Source: an uncultured Phycisphaerales bacterium (GTDB lineage Bacteria; Planctomycetota; Phycisphaerae; Phycisphaerales; SM1A02). Taken from it: DNA of 34,712 nt. Of this stretch, positions 23,694-32,820 are shown piece after piece (position 1 is the stretch's first letter; every line of letters begins with the position of its first letter). The position numbers and the translations under genes were made by a program. The notes below the pieces were generated by a model. That model was not told the origin of the DNA. It ran no database searches and was given only the letters and a program-made list of their open reading frames with translations. Location of the stretch: assembly GCA_946886375.1 (NCBI GenBank), contig CAMPIL010000003.1:1-34712 (forward strand), given 5' to 3'.

Positions 23694-24794
23694 CTATGTC
23701 ACCGAAAGCGTCGGCTGCACGTATTTGCCGCTCATCGTCGCAATCGAAATCTGCTGCGCGATGTTCTGGCACATTGCGTCCAGGGCGCTAGAGAGTTCAT
23801 CGCTGACGTTCCAATTCTCCAGCGGCCGGCCGCTATCGGCGTTGATGCGCATCTGCGGATAGATCGGGATCGCGCCAAGGAACGGCAGGTTCATCGCCCC
23901 AGCCATGGTTTCCGCGCCGCCCCGGCCGAAGATGTCGTACTCCGTGCCGTGCCCGCACACGAAGTAACTCATGTTCTCCACGATGCCCAGCACCTCCACG
24001 CCCAGTTGCTGGAACATCCGTACCGCCCGCCGCGCATCATCCTGCGCCACTTTCTGCGGCGTGCACACGACCACCGCGCCGCTCAGCGGAAGCAGTTGCG
24101 ACATCGTCAGCGGCACGTCGCCGGTTCCGGGGGGAAGGTCGATGATGAGATAATCCAGATCGCCCCAGTCGGTTTGCGTGACCAGTTGCTTGAATGCGCC
24201 GTGCGCCATCGGTCCGCGCCAGATCAGCGCTTTTTCCGGATCGACGAGTTTGCCGATCGTCATCGCCTTGACGCCGTGGACTTCAAACGGCAGAAGCATG
24301 TTGTCGCGCATGCCGCCGGGGATTTCCTCAAGGCCGAGCATGGTGGGCATGGACGGGCCGTAGATGTCGCCATCCAAAAGACCTACCTTGGCGCCGGCAC
24401 GCGCCAAGCCGCAGGCGGCCAAGGCCGCGATGGTGGATTTTCCCACGCCGCCCTTGCCCGCGCCCACCGCGATGATGTGACTGACGTTGGGCAGGGGATT
24501 GCCCTGGTCCTTCACCCGCTGGTTGGGCTTGCGCACATCGGCGGAAAACTCGACGATGACGGAGTTGATCGCCGAGCCGGTTTCGCTGGCCTTGGCCCGC
24601 ACAGCCCGCTCCACATCGGCCTGAATCTTGTCCTTCATCGGGCAGGCCGGGGTGGTCAGTTCGATGTGAACAAACGCATCCGGACCCTTCATGTGAACAT
24701 CCTTCACCATGTTCAATGTGACAATATCTTTGTGCAGGTCGGGGTCTTTGACCGTGCGAAGGGCATCGTGAAGTTGCTGGCTGGTCATGGCCAT
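23694..24794 (-). CDS. Mrp/NBP35-family iron-sulfur carrier ATPase (ApbC-like)
   Basis: A 366-residue protein in two parts. Residues 1 to about 85 form a MIP18/DUF59 domain, with the conserved TTPACPMKDKI (Cys51). The rest is a deviant-Walker P-loop ATPase with GAGKGGVGKST (about 111-121), DGDIYGPSMPTMLG, DYLIIDLPPGTGDVPLTMSQLLP and VVVCTPQKVAQDDARRAVRMF. This family loads and transfers Fe-S clusters or assists their assembly. Where most members have a CPxC pair after ENMS(Y/F)F, this one reads ENMSYFVCGHGTEYDIFGRGG, with one cysteine only. ATG 24794 is preferred over the upstream in-frame ATG at 24842 because it begins the DUF59 domain directly (MAMTSQQLHDALRTVKDP); a second ATG at 24788 is equally possible. 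Confidence 0.92.
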   Translation of the reverse strand: MAMTSQQLHDALRTVKDPDLHKDIVTLNMVKDVHMKGPDAFVHIELTTPACPMKDKIQADVERAVRAKASETGSAINSVIVEFSADVRKPNQRVKDQGNPLPNVSHIIAVGAGKGGVGKSTIAALAACGLARAGAKVGLLDGDIYGPSMPTMLGLEEIPGGMRDNMLLPFEVHGVKAMTIGKLVDPEKALIWRGPMAHGAFKQLVTQTDWGDLDYLIIDLPPGTGDVPLTMSQLLPLSGAVVVCTPQKVAQDDARRAVRMFQQLGVEVLGIVENMSYFVCGHGTEYDIFGRGGAETMAGAMNLPFLGAIPIYPQMRINADSGRPLENWNVSDELSSALDAMCQNIAQQISIATMSGKYVQPTLSVT

Positions 24795-24965
24795 GGCTGG
24801 GTCCGAAAGGCTCCTCAAGCGGCGGGAATCGCCGAAACCCATGATAGGCGAATTGTGCGAGGGATTCAGTCGGCTGCGCGTCAGCGGCGAGATGTGCTAC
24901 TGTGTCAATCGCCCGCCAAGCGGCCGGATCGCCGCGGGCCTGCCGCACGCCTGAGCCCGAAACGA

Positions 24966-26213
24966 ATGCGAGTCGCCATCGTCTGCGCCAACTACAAGGA
25001 GGGGAAGTCCTACCAGGAGAACGTCTGGGCCGAGCAACTGGCCAAGTCCGGCCACGATGTGCGCGTGTTCCACGCCGCGCTGGCGGATGGTCCGGTGAAG
25101 CGGGTGCAGAACGCGATCGGCCCGTATGAATCGCAGGCGGCCAAGGCGTGGAAGTTGCCCAAGTACACCTACGTTTCGCCGCGCGTGCATCTGTTCGTGC
25201 GCGAGTTCCGGCCGGAACTGATCGTGCTGTGCGGCGACAAGACGTTTGCGGTTCGCATCGCGCGCGACGCCTCGATCCGCAGCGTGCCGATGATTTCGAC
25301 TTACAGCGAAAATCTCACTATGCACGAGTTCGATTGGCGCAAGCGGGGCATCTCGATGCGGCAGCGTTCGCTGGCGCTGGGGTTCGCGTGGTATCGAGGC
25401 GGTCCGATCAGGTTGATCTGCCGCCGCAGCGCGCTGGTCGTGGGCAACACGCCGCAGGCGCGCGGCATCCTGAAACGGCTGTTCCGCACATCCGAATGGC
25501 CCGCAATCGATGCGAAGATGATCGACATGCCGCTGGGGTTTTCGCCCGATCACTTCGGGTACGATCCCGCGGTCCGCCGTCGAGTTCGCGCGGAACTTGG
25601 CGTGAACGAGCGCGAGGTCCTGGTGTGCGCATCATCGCACTTCACGCATGTCAAGGAGCCGGGCGTGAAACTGGTGATCGATGCGCTGCGCGAAGTGATG
25701 AAGCGGCATGAATCGCTCAAGGCGGTGATTGTCGGTTTCTCCAACGCGCCCGAGCACGCCGCGGTGACCGCGCGCATCGCCGAGCACATTGACGCCGGCC
25801 CGTTTTCAGAGCGGTTCATCAAGCATCCGTTCGCCGGCCGCGAGCGGTTGTGCGAGTTGTACAACGGATCGGACATCGCGTTTTTCGCACGGGCGAGCAT
25901 CTCGTGCCAGGAAACGCTTGGCACGGGATTGATCGGCTGTCTTGTGGATGATGGATCGTTGAAGCACCTGATCACGATGCCGGGCCAGGGGGTGTTCTTC
26001 AAGCCCGGCGATGAGCGCGATCTGGTGGCGAAACTGGAGGAAGCCCAGCGGCCGCTGGATCACCTGCAGGGTCCGGAACGGGAAAAGTTCCGCCGCGAGT
26101 TGGCCGATGGCAGCCGCTGGCTGGGATACGACAGGATCATCGACGCCACGCTGCGGGAACTGCAGCGCCGCGAGGGGACGCAGCCAGCCTTGCGGCAGGC
26201 ACAATCTGCGTAA
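24966..26213 (+). CDS. glycosyltransferase, GT4/GT-B fold
   Basis: A 415-residue protein with the two-Rossmann GT-B layout. The N-terminal domain starts MRVAIVCANYKEGKSYQENVWAEQLAKSGHDVRVFHA, a typical acceptor-side opening. The C-terminal donor domain runs from about 200 (ELGVNEREVLVCASSHFTHVKEPGVKLVIDAL) through AVIVGFSNAPEHAAVTARIAE and LYNGSDIAFFARASISCQETLGTGLIGCLV, where E-T-L-G-T-G-L sits in the place of the EX7E region. Sugar and acceptor are unknown. Position at the head of the polysaccharide block (asnB, flippase, polymerase) suggests a surface glycan role. ATG 24966 is chosen although the frame is open far upstream, because that upstream part is antisense to the Mrp gene. No strong ribosome site is visible. 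Confidence 0.88.
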   Translation: MRVAIVCANYKEGKSYQENVWAEQLAKSGHDVRVFHAALADGPVKRVQNAIGPYESQAAKAWKLPKYTYVSPRVHLFVREFRPELIVLCGDKTFAVRIARDASIRSVPMISTYSENLTMHEFDWRKRGISMRQRSLALGFAWYRGGPIRLICRRSALVVGNTPQARGILKRLFRTSEWPAIDAKMIDMPLGFSPDHFGYDPAVRRRVRAELGVNEREVLVCASSHFTHVKEPGVKLVIDALREVMKRHESLKAVIVGFSNAPEHAAVTARIAEHIDAGPFSERFIKHPFAGRERLCELYNGSDIAFFARASISCQETLGTGLIGCLVDDGSLKHLITMPGQGVFFKPGDERDLVAKLEEAQRPLDHLQGPEREKFRRELADGSRWLGYDRIIDATLRELQRREGTQPALRQAQSA

Positions 26214-26320
26214 TCGCGTCGATTCTGCCGATGAATGGTGGCTGATTCTCCGAACCTCTCCACATGGTTTGGCAGTATGACGCAGCGGCAGCGGCGATGA
26301 GTCAGGAGCCGATTCGGACT

Positions 26321-26330
26321 TTGCTATCTT
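26321..26330 (+). promoter_or_regulatory. candidate extended -10 promoter of asnB
   Basis: TTGCTATCTT at 26321-26330 is the same ten bases as the extended -10 of the rplM promoter. It lies 47 nt before the asnB start. The -35 region at the expected distance is poor, which extended -10 promoters can tolerate. Confidence 0.45.
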
Positions 26331-26377
26331 ACCGGCGCTGTCGATCTTCGCAGCCCCAAACCAGTTGAAGCAATCGC

Positions 26378-28303
26378 ATGTGCGGCATCACCGGCATTGT
26401 CACCAAAGCGCAGTTGCAGCAGAGCCAGATTGACCTGGTCGCGCGCATGAACGCGCTGCTGGTGCATCGCGGGCCCGACGGCGCGGGCGAATACCACGGC
26501 GATCACACCGCCCTCGCCATGCGAAGGCTCAGCATCATCGACCTGTCCACGGGCTGGCAGCCGCTGTACAACGAAGACCGCAGCCTCGTGCTGGTATGCA
26601 ACGGCGAGATTTACAATTTCGTGGAACTGCGCCGCATGCTCGAAGCCCGCGGCCACAAGTTCAGCACCAAGAGCGATTGCGAAACCGTTCTGCACCTGTA
26701 CGAAGACCACGGCGATGACTGCGTGAAGCATTTGCGCGGCATGTTCGCCTTCGCGCTGTGGGATACCCGCCGCCGCAGGCTGTTGCTGGCTCGAGATCGC
26801 ATGGGCGAGAAGCCGCTGTACCTTGCGTGCTTTGACAACCGGATCGTGTTTGCCTCGGAATTGCGCGCCATCGTGCACAGCCGGGTCGTGCCGTTTGAAC
26901 TCGATCCCAACGCGGTCAATTTGTATTTCCATTACGGGTATGTGCCGGAGCCTCATTCCCCGATGAAGGGCGTGCGCAAACTTCCCGCGGCCCACACGCT
27001 GAGCGTGGAAGTGGACGATTGGAAAGTCAGCGAGCGCTGCTACTGGAGCATGGATGATGCGCCGCCCATTGAGGGCGATCCGGCGACGATCGTTCGCGAA
27101 GAACTGGACCGGATCGCGGAGATCATCATCCGCTCCGATGTGCCGGTCGGCATCGCGCTCAGCGGCGGGCTTGATTCCAGCGTCATCGCGTGTCTGACGG
27201 CCGCGAAATACCCCGGCACCATGCAGGCGATTTCCGTCGGGTACGTCGGCCGGCCGATTCAGGATGAGCGCAACGACGCGCGCGAGCTGGCCCAACACCT
27301 CAAAATGCCGTTTCATGAGGTGGAGCTTTCCACGGACGATCTGGTTCAACTGCTGCGCCACATGCCGCTGGAGCGCGATGACCCGTTTGCGGATGTCTCC
27401 GGCGTGAGTTACTACGCGGTGCTCAAGCGCGCCCGCGAACTGGGCGTGCCGGTGATGCTGTCGGGACACGGCGGCGATGAGTTGTTCTGGGGCTATCGCT
27501 GGGTGCGCGAGTCGGTTCACGCCACGCGCCGCAAGCAGGCCATGCACAACGGCGTGGGGGCGCGCCTGCGCGATTACCTGAAGGTCAGCCGCCCGCCATA
27601 CTCCTACACCGCGGGAATGCGCTGGCTCAAGTCGCTGGGTGGATTGAAATCAGGCTGGGAGCAATACTGGAACGACCGAGAGAGTCCGCGCGATCGATTT
27701 GTCTTCTACGACATGGAGCCGCAGTTCCGCCGGTCCACCGAGATCGCGCAGCAGATGTATTCCGACTCGTTTCGCAACCAGATCCAATTCGACCGCCCGT
27801 ATGACTACTTCACGCTTCCGCAGCCTTGGCCGCAGGTGGACACCACCATCACGCGCCTGATCTGCCAGACGTACATGCTCGAAAACGGCTTGGCGCAGGG
27901 CGATCGATTGAGCATGGCGTCGTCGGTTGAGTTGCGCCTGCCCCTGGTGGATTACCGATTGGTGGAGACGGTGATCGGTCTGCGCAAGACGCACGAGGAC
28001 ATAAACCTTCCGCCCAAGCACTGGCTGCGCGAAGCGATCAAGGACATTGTTCCGCCGTTTGTGCTTCGCCGGCGCAAGCGCGGTTTTTCCCCGCCGTGGC
28101 GGCAGTGGAACAAGGCGCTGTCCGATGCCTTCGGCAACCACCTGGCCGATGGATATCTCGTGGAGCACGATGTGCTTTCACCCGACAGCGCGCGGTACCT
28201 GGCGGACAAGATCAGCCCGCCGCCGTTGGGATTGCCGGTTCACCTTTCGGTGTACGCATTGATGCTGGAGGTGTGGTGCCAGCAGATGAGCAGCGTGCCG
28301 TGA
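26378..28303 (+). CDS. asnB: glutamine-hydrolysing asparagine synthase-type amidotransferase
   Basis: A 641-residue two-domain enzyme. The class II glutamine amidotransferase domain (about 2-210) starts with the catalytic Cys2 (MCGITGIV) and has RGPDG (31-35) and NGEIYN (75-80). The ATP-pyrophosphatase synthase domain has the PPi loop LSGGLDSSVIACL (262-267 for SGGLDS) and SGHGGDELFWGY further on. The canonical reaction makes asparagine from aspartate, glutamine and ATP. In polysaccharide loci such enzymes may instead amidate a uronic acid or another glycan acid, and its place between a glycosyltransferase and a flippase makes that possible. It is 27 nt upstream of the flippase gene. Length matches long AsnB members. 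Confidence 0.93.
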   Translation: MCGITGIVTKAQLQQSQIDLVARMNALLVHRGPDGAGEYHGDHTALAMRRLSIIDLSTGWQPLYNEDRSLVLVCNGEIYNFVELRRMLEARGHKFSTKSDCETVLHLYEDHGDDCVKHLRGMFAFALWDTRRRRLLLARDRMGEKPLYLACFDNRIVFASELRAIVHSRVVPFELDPNAVNLYFHYGYVPEPHSPMKGVRKLPAAHTLSVEVDDWKVSERCYWSMDDAPPIEGDPATIVREELDRIAEIIIRSDVPVGIALSGGLDSSVIACLTAAKYPGTMQAISVGYVGRPIQDERNDARELAQHLKMPFHEVELSTDDLVQLLRHMPLERDDPFADVSGVSYYAVLKRARELGVPVMLSGHGGDELFWGYRWVRESVHATRRKQAMHNGVGARLRDYLKVSRPPYSYTAGMRWLKSLGGLKSGWEQYWNDRESPRDRFVFYDMEPQFRRSTEIAQQMYSDSFRNQIQFDRPYDYFTLPQPWPQVDTTITRLICQTYMLENGLAQGDRLSMASSVELRLPLVDYRLVETVIGLRKTHEDINLPPKHWLREAIKDIVPPFVLRRRKRGFSPPWRQWNKALSDAFGNHLADGYLVEHDVLSPDSARYLADKISPPPLGLPVHLSVYALMLEVWCQQMSSVP

Positions 28304-28330
28304 AATGCTTGATCGAGGATCAGTGCATTC

Positions 28331-29911
28331 ATGACTGAGTTCCGCAAAGCCGGCATTCGGATCGCGAGCAACTACGTGCGATTACTGGCGTTCATCTGCT
28401 TTGGGGTGGCGCTGGTGCCGTTGCTGCTGCGCACCGTGGGCCAGGACGCCTACGGCCTGATCGCGCTACTCACCTCCACCGCGGGATTTGCGATCATCCT
28501 GGAGGAAATCGTCGGCTGGAGCATGATCCGCGAACTGGGCGCGGCTCATCACAGCGGCGATGCGAAACTGTTCTCGGTCACCTACAACTCGGCGGTGGCA
28601 GTGTGCGCCGCAGCGGCTGTGCTGACGCTGGTGGCGTTCGGCGTGATCCTCGCGATTGTGCCAATTCTGGACATTCCTCACTCGCTTGTCAGCGCGGCCC
28701 GGTGGTTCGTTGTTGCCAAGGCCGCCGAGTCGGCCGTGATGGTGCTGCTGGCGCCGCAGTTCAACATGTACCTGGCGACCGAGCGCATGGTCGCGTACAA
28801 CGGCTGGTTCATCCTCAAGCGCGCCAGTCACGTCATCGCTGCGATTTCTCTGTTCTGGTGGGTGCCGCCCGATGCCGCCAGCGGGCTTGTGCGCTACGGC
28901 TGGCTCTCCAGCGGCATGCAGATCACGGCGACGGTCGCCTCCGTGCTGGCGATCATGATGATGGATTCGCGGCTTGTTCCCAATCTGGCGCGCGTCACGC
29001 GATCCGGCATCCACTCCATCCTCAGCATCAGCGGCTGGAACGTGGCGATTCTGGGTTCACAGTTGCTCGGCCTGCCTGCGGGCGCGTTTGTGATGAACCT
29101 GTCATTCGGCCTGTTCGGCAATCGAATTTTCGCCATCTCATCGCAACTGGCTGGCTACACGAGAATGGTCGCCAGCGGCATGACTGGGGGATTGGACGCG
29201 GTCTCCGCGCGCCTGAGCACCACCGGCGCGGAATCCGCAGCGGTCAGCATGCAGCGCTTGGTGCATCATTCCACGAAACTGCATGCCTTCGCCGCGTTGC
29301 CGGCCGCCGTCGCCATTTTCATGCTGGCGCGGCCGCTGTTGCAGGTGTGGCTGGGAAGCAGTTTCGCGCCCGGCGCCCCGGAAATCAATACATCGGTGGT
29401 GCTGACGCGATTGCTCGTGCTGGGATTCGTCGTGATGACGCTGGGCGATAACTGGATGCGCATTCTGTACGGCGCGGGGCATATCCGCCAATACGCGATC
29501 GTGGCGATGATTGGCGGACTTGTTCACCTGCCTCTGGCGGGGTTGTTCCTGATTGTGTTGCCCAGTTCCGTGAAGTTTGCGTGCGTCGCCCTGGCGTTTT
29601 CGCTGATGTATCTGGTTTTTCATCTGGGCATCGTGCCGCGCATCGTCGCCCGCGCGTTCAACTTGCGATACGGCGATGTGTTTGAGCCGATGGTTCGCCC
29701 GGCGCTTGCGGCAACCATCACCGCGCCTTTGCTCGGAGTGTTTCTCTGGCGGGTGCCGACTTGGAATGTCTGGTGGCTGGGCGCGGCAGGGGGCGCTTAT
29801 GCCCTGGGCTATGCCGCCCTGGCATGGTGGATCGTGCTGCGCAGGAACGATCGCGAGCGTTTGACATCCGCCATCTTGAACCTGGGGCGTCTCAATGGCC
29901 GCACCGCGTGA
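28331..29911 (+). CDS. Wzx-like polysaccharide flippase (MOP superfamily)
   Basis: A 526-residue protein with about 12-14 hydrophobic helices. The opening KAGIRIASNYVRLLAFICFGVALVPLLLRTVGQDAYGLIALLTSTAGFAIILEE is typical of lipid-linked oligosaccharide exporters, and another typical stretch is ATERMVAYNGWFILKRASHVIAAISLF. It would turn an undecaprenyl-linked repeat unit across the inner membrane. It sits 27 nt after asnB and 122 nt before the O-antigen-ligase-like gene, so the three may form one operon. The exact substrate is not readable. A GAGGATC purine stretch about 12 nt upstream could serve as the ribosome site. Confidence 0.85.
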   Translation: MTEFRKAGIRIASNYVRLLAFICFGVALVPLLLRTVGQDAYGLIALLTSTAGFAIILEEIVGWSMIRELGAAHHSGDAKLFSVTYNSAVAVCAAAAVLTLVAFGVILAIVPILDIPHSLVSAARWFVVAKAAESAVMVLLAPQFNMYLATERMVAYNGWFILKRASHVIAAISLFWWVPPDAASGLVRYGWLSSGMQITATVASVLAIMMMDSRLVPNLARVTRSGIHSILSISGWNVAILGSQLLGLPAGAFVMNLSFGLFGNRIFAISSQLAGYTRMVASGMTGGLDAVSARLSTTGAESAAVSMQRLVHHSTKLHAFAALPAAVAIFMLARPLLQVWLGSSFAPGAPEINTSVVLTRLLVLGFVVMTLGDNWMRILYGAGHIRQYAIVAMIGGLVHLPLAGLFLIVLPSSVKFACVALAFSLMYLVFHLGIVPRIVARAFNLRYGDVFEPMVRPALAATITAPLLGVFLWRVPTWNVWWLGAAGGAYALGYAALAWWIVLRRNDRERLTSAILNLGRLNGRTA

Positions 29912-30033
29912 GGTTTATCGACCCCCGATGGCTGAGCCCGCTTGGCAAACGCCTGCTGCCGATTATGCCGATAAGGGGGAACCCCCCTCGCACCCGGTTC
30001 GTAGGAAGAGCCTTGTACGCGGATAACTGAAGA

Positions 30034-31443
30034 ATGACTCAGTCTCTGGCAGTGATTGTCGCAAGTCTGGCAGTGATCGGCGCGCTGTACGTTCTGGCAC
30101 GTCCGCACTGGGGCTTTGTGCTGGTCATTGTGCTCTTCCCGTTCAAGCAGTTGCTTCAGGTGTACGTCCCGTTCCTGGCGGCCAAGCCCACGATGGTGAA
30201 CTTCGGCGTGGCGGGGCTGGTGTCGGCGGCTGTCATGGTGCGCTACATGCGCCGCGAGCGCACCGCTGACGGCTATCGCAACAGGATCACCTATCTCATT
30301 CTGGCCCTCTACGGGCTGTGGCTGATCGGCATCATGTGGTCACCCTCGCGCTCGGTGTACCTGGACAACCTTGGGGTGGACCTCTCCTATCAGTTGCTGC
30401 TGCTGGTTTTTCTTCCGCTGCTGGTGATCGACATTGTCGAGTTCCGGCGCATGCTGTTCGGGCTGATGGTGGTCGGCTCGATCATCGCGCTGCTGGTCAT
30501 GCTCAGCCCGCGAAGTTCCTATCACAGCGGCCGCCTTGTGCTCGACTTGGGCATGGTCGGCGGCGGCATGAAGGACACGGGCAACCCGCTGGCCACCGCG
30601 AGCATGGGCGCTTCAGTCGCGCTCATCGCCGCGCTCATCAGACCCGAACGCGCCACGTTTCTCGTCACGCTCCTGCGCGTCGCGGCGTTCACCATCGGAA
30701 TGGGAATGGCCATCGGCAGCGGCTCGCGCGGACAGGTGCTCGCGGCGGGAATCGTCGGCATCCTGTTCTATCCCATGTCCCGAAAACTGGCCAACCCAAA
30801 GCAGTTCTTCATCGTCATCATCGGCTTCCTGATCCTGGTGGGCGGGTTGTACGGCGTGTTCAAGTTGTTCATCGGATCACAGAATCAGGCGCGATGGAAC
30901 CCCATCGACATGCTCGAAGACACGACCATGCGACTGGAGATGGCGTTCACGCTGTTTGACTACTATCTCGCCAATCCCAGCCGCTGGCTGCTTGGATTGG
31001 GCACGGGCGCGTATGCGGCCATTTCGCACAACCAGTATGTCGAACGCGACTACGTTCACAACATCGCCGCGGAGATTCTGTGCGAGCACGGCATCGTGGG
31101 CGCGATCCTGTTCGTGTCCATGATGGTCCTGCTGGTGAAGTGGGGCAAGGGTTTGTGGATGTCCTACAAGGATGATCCCTCCATGCGGTCCACCGTCGCG
31201 ATCCTGTGCGGCTTCTGCGTGTTCACGCTGCTGGAAGCGCTCAAGCAGGGCTCCATGCACTATCCGGCCCCGTTTTACTGGTGGATCGTCATGGCCAAAC
31301 TCGCCCATTTTGAACTGAAGCACAACCCGCAGGAATCGCCGCAGATCGAGACCAACCTTGTGGACGACGCGCTCGAGCGGGAATACGCGAAGCCACCGGG
31401 CCCGGGCGGAACCGGCGACCGCCGGCTTGCGATGGGCTCCTGA
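30034..31443 (+). CDS. O-antigen ligase/polymerase-like membrane protein
   Basis: A 469-residue protein with about 10-12 membrane helices and one larger loop, ending in a hydrophilic tail. MTFGLMVVG-like and GSGSRGQVLAAGIVGILFYP (about 230-250) segments, then MRLEMAFTLFDYYLANPSRWLLGLGTGAYAAISHNQYVERDYVHNIAAEILCEHGIVGAILF, match the O-antigen ligase/polymerase (Wzy_C) signature: a G-x-G loop followed by H-N-x-x-x-E. It would join repeat units or ligate glycan to an acceptor. A Wzy polymerase and a WaaL-type ligase cannot be told apart here. Neighbours support a Wzx/Wzy-type pathway. The start has a GAAG purine stretch 3-6 nt upstream. Confidence 0.85.
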   Translation: MTQSLAVIVASLAVIGALYVLARPHWGFVLVIVLFPFKQLLQVYVPFLAAKPTMVNFGVAGLVSAAVMVRYMRRERTADGYRNRITYLILALYGLWLIGIMWSPSRSVYLDNLGVDLSYQLLLLVFLPLLVIDIVEFRRMLFGLMVVGSIIALLVMLSPRSSYHSGRLVLDLGMVGGGMKDTGNPLATASMGASVALIAALIRPERATFLVTLLRVAAFTIGMGMAIGSGSRGQVLAAGIVGILFYPMSRKLANPKQFFIVIIGFLILVGGLYGVFKLFIGSQNQARWNPIDMLEDTTMRLEMAFTLFDYYLANPSRWLLGLGTGAYAAISHNQYVERDYVHNIAAEILCEHGIVGAILFVSMMVLLVKWGKGLWMSYKDDPSMRSTVAILCGFCVFTLLEALKQGSMHYPAPFYWWIVMAKLAHFELKHNPQESPQIETNLVDDALEREYAKPPGPGGTGDRRLAMGS

Positions 31444-31590
31444 TTCAGCACCGCCGCGCTGTGCCTGTGCGGGCGGGTCATTCACATCTTCCATCAGATT
31501 GCCTGCGGCCCGATTGCCTGCGCCGCACCGATTCGTTACGATCTGAGGCTCTGTGGCATTTGGGGTCCGGAATCAGGAGGCATGACAACG

Positions 31591-32814
31591 ATGTCAGGTT
31601 TGGTTGCTCCCCACGGCGGCACGCTGGTCAATCGAATTGTGGACAAGGAACGCGCCACGCAACTCGCGCAGCGGGCTGCGGAATTGCCCACCATCACCCT
31701 CAGCGCCAAGCAGGCATGCGATCTGGAAATGATCGCCATCGGCGCGTTCAGTCCGCTCAACGGCTTCGTCAAGAAGCGCGATTTCGAGAGCATCTGCACG
31801 CGCATGCGGCTGGCTCCGCCGCCGGAGAGCGGCAAGGACGGCTCGCGCCTCAGCGATGGCGCGGTCTGGCCAATTCCCATCACACTTGCGGTGGATGACA
31901 AGACCGAAGCCACGCTTGTCCAGCGCGGCCAGGCCGCGCTGCGGCACGCCGACGGCACGCTCATGGCCATCATGGACACCACCGACATCTACCCGCACGA
32001 CAAGAAACTGGAAATCGCCAACGTCTTCGGCACCGAAGACCCGGCGCACCCCGGCGTCAAGGCCGTGCTGGATGAAGGCAACTGGCTCGTGGGCGGCGCG
32101 GTGCACGTCATCACCACCACGCCCGAGAAACAGCCCGGCGAGCAGTTCACGGAACACCGCCTCCAGCCGCAGCAGACCCGCGCGGAATTTGAGAAGCGCA
32201 ATTGGAACACGATCGTCGCGTTCCAGACGCGCAACCCCATCCACCGCGCGCATGAATACCTCACCAAGTGCGCGCAGGAAATCGTCGACGGCCTGCTCAT
32301 TCATCCCCTGGTGGGAGAGACCAAGCCCGGCGACATCCCCGCGGACGTGCGCATGGACTGCTACGCGGCCTTGATTGAGAAGTATTACGTCAAGGATCGC
32401 ACGATGCTGAGCGTGATGCCCGCCGCGATGCGCTATGCAGGCCCGCGCGAAGCCATCCTGCACGCGCTGGTGCGCAAGAACTATGGCTGCACCCATTTCA
32501 TCGTGGGGCGCGATCACGCAGGCGTGGGCAATTACTACGGCACGTACGATGCGCAGATGATCTTCGACCGCTTCAAGTTCAACGATCTGAACATCACCAT
32601 TCTGAAATTTGAGCACACCGCGTGGTGCAACGCCTGCGAGGGCATGGTCAGCCCCAAGACCTGTCCGCACGGCAATGATCAGAAGGTCGCGCTGAGCGGA
32701 ACAAAGGTGCGAGACCTGCTCGCCGCCGGCGAGCGCCCGCCCGCAGAGTTCAGCCGGCCCGAAGTCGCCGATGTGCTGATCGAATGGGCGACCGGTGTGC
32801 CAGCGGCGTGCTGA
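31591..32814 (+). CDS. sat: sulfate adenylyltransferase (ATP sulfurylase)
   Basis: A 407-residue enzyme that makes adenosine 5'-phosphosulfate from sulfate and ATP. The substrate loop QTRNPIHRAHEY lies at about 212-223, followed by HPLVGETKPGDIPADVRM, then GPREAILHALVRKNYGCTHFIVGRDHAGVGNYYGTYDA in pieces, and AWCNACEGMVSPKTCPH, a likely zinc-binding Cys set. It is the monofunctional Sat type with no APS kinase fused. ATG 31591 is chosen because AGGAGG at 31575-31580 is 10 nt upstream; the in-frame ATG at 31582 is only one base after it. It follows the polysaccharide genes by about 150 nt. With the PAPS-dependent sulfotransferases at the left end of the window, it suggests sulfated surface material. 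Confidence 0.95.
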   Translation: MSGLVAPHGGTLVNRIVDKERATQLAQRAAELPTITLSAKQACDLEMIAIGAFSPLNGFVKKRDFESICTRMRLAPPPESGKDGSRLSDGAVWPIPITLAVDDKTEATLVQRGQAALRHADGTLMAIMDTTDIYPHDKKLEIANVFGTEDPAHPGVKAVLDEGNWLVGGAVHVITTTPEKQPGEQFTEHRLQPQQTRAEFEKRNWNTIVAFQTRNPIHRAHEYLTKCAQEIVDGLLIHPLVGETKPGDIPADVRMDCYAALIEKYYVKDRTMLSVMPAAMRYAGPREAILHALVRKNYGCTHFIVGRDHAGVGNYYGTYDAQMIFDRFKFNDLNITILKFEHTAWCNACEGMVSPKTCPHGNDQKVALSGTKVRDLLAAGERPPAEFSRPEVADVLIEWATGVPAAC

Positions 32815-32820
32815 CATCCA

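Noticed and set aside
23949..24965. Upstream extension of the glycosyltransferase frame
   Set aside because: This part is antisense to the Mrp gene; the protein start matching GT-B enzymes is ATG 24966.
26324..27547. 407-codon open frame on the minus strand
   Set aside because: It is antisense to asnB, whose catalytic motifs are complete, and has no recognisable motif of its own.
29975..29987. GGGGGAACCCCCC as a terminator after the flippase gene
   Set aside because: A 2-nt loop is too tight and no U-tract follows.
31498..31528. Imperfect direct repeat GATTGCCTGCGGCCC / GATTGCCTGCGCCGC upstream of sat
   Set aside because: Only two imperfect copies, no symmetry and no link to a start site; too weak to call a regulatory site.
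31594..32817. 407-codon open frame on the minus strand opposite sat
   Set aside because: It is the codon-phase shadow of ATP sulfurylase; composition is low-complexity H/V/A-rich.
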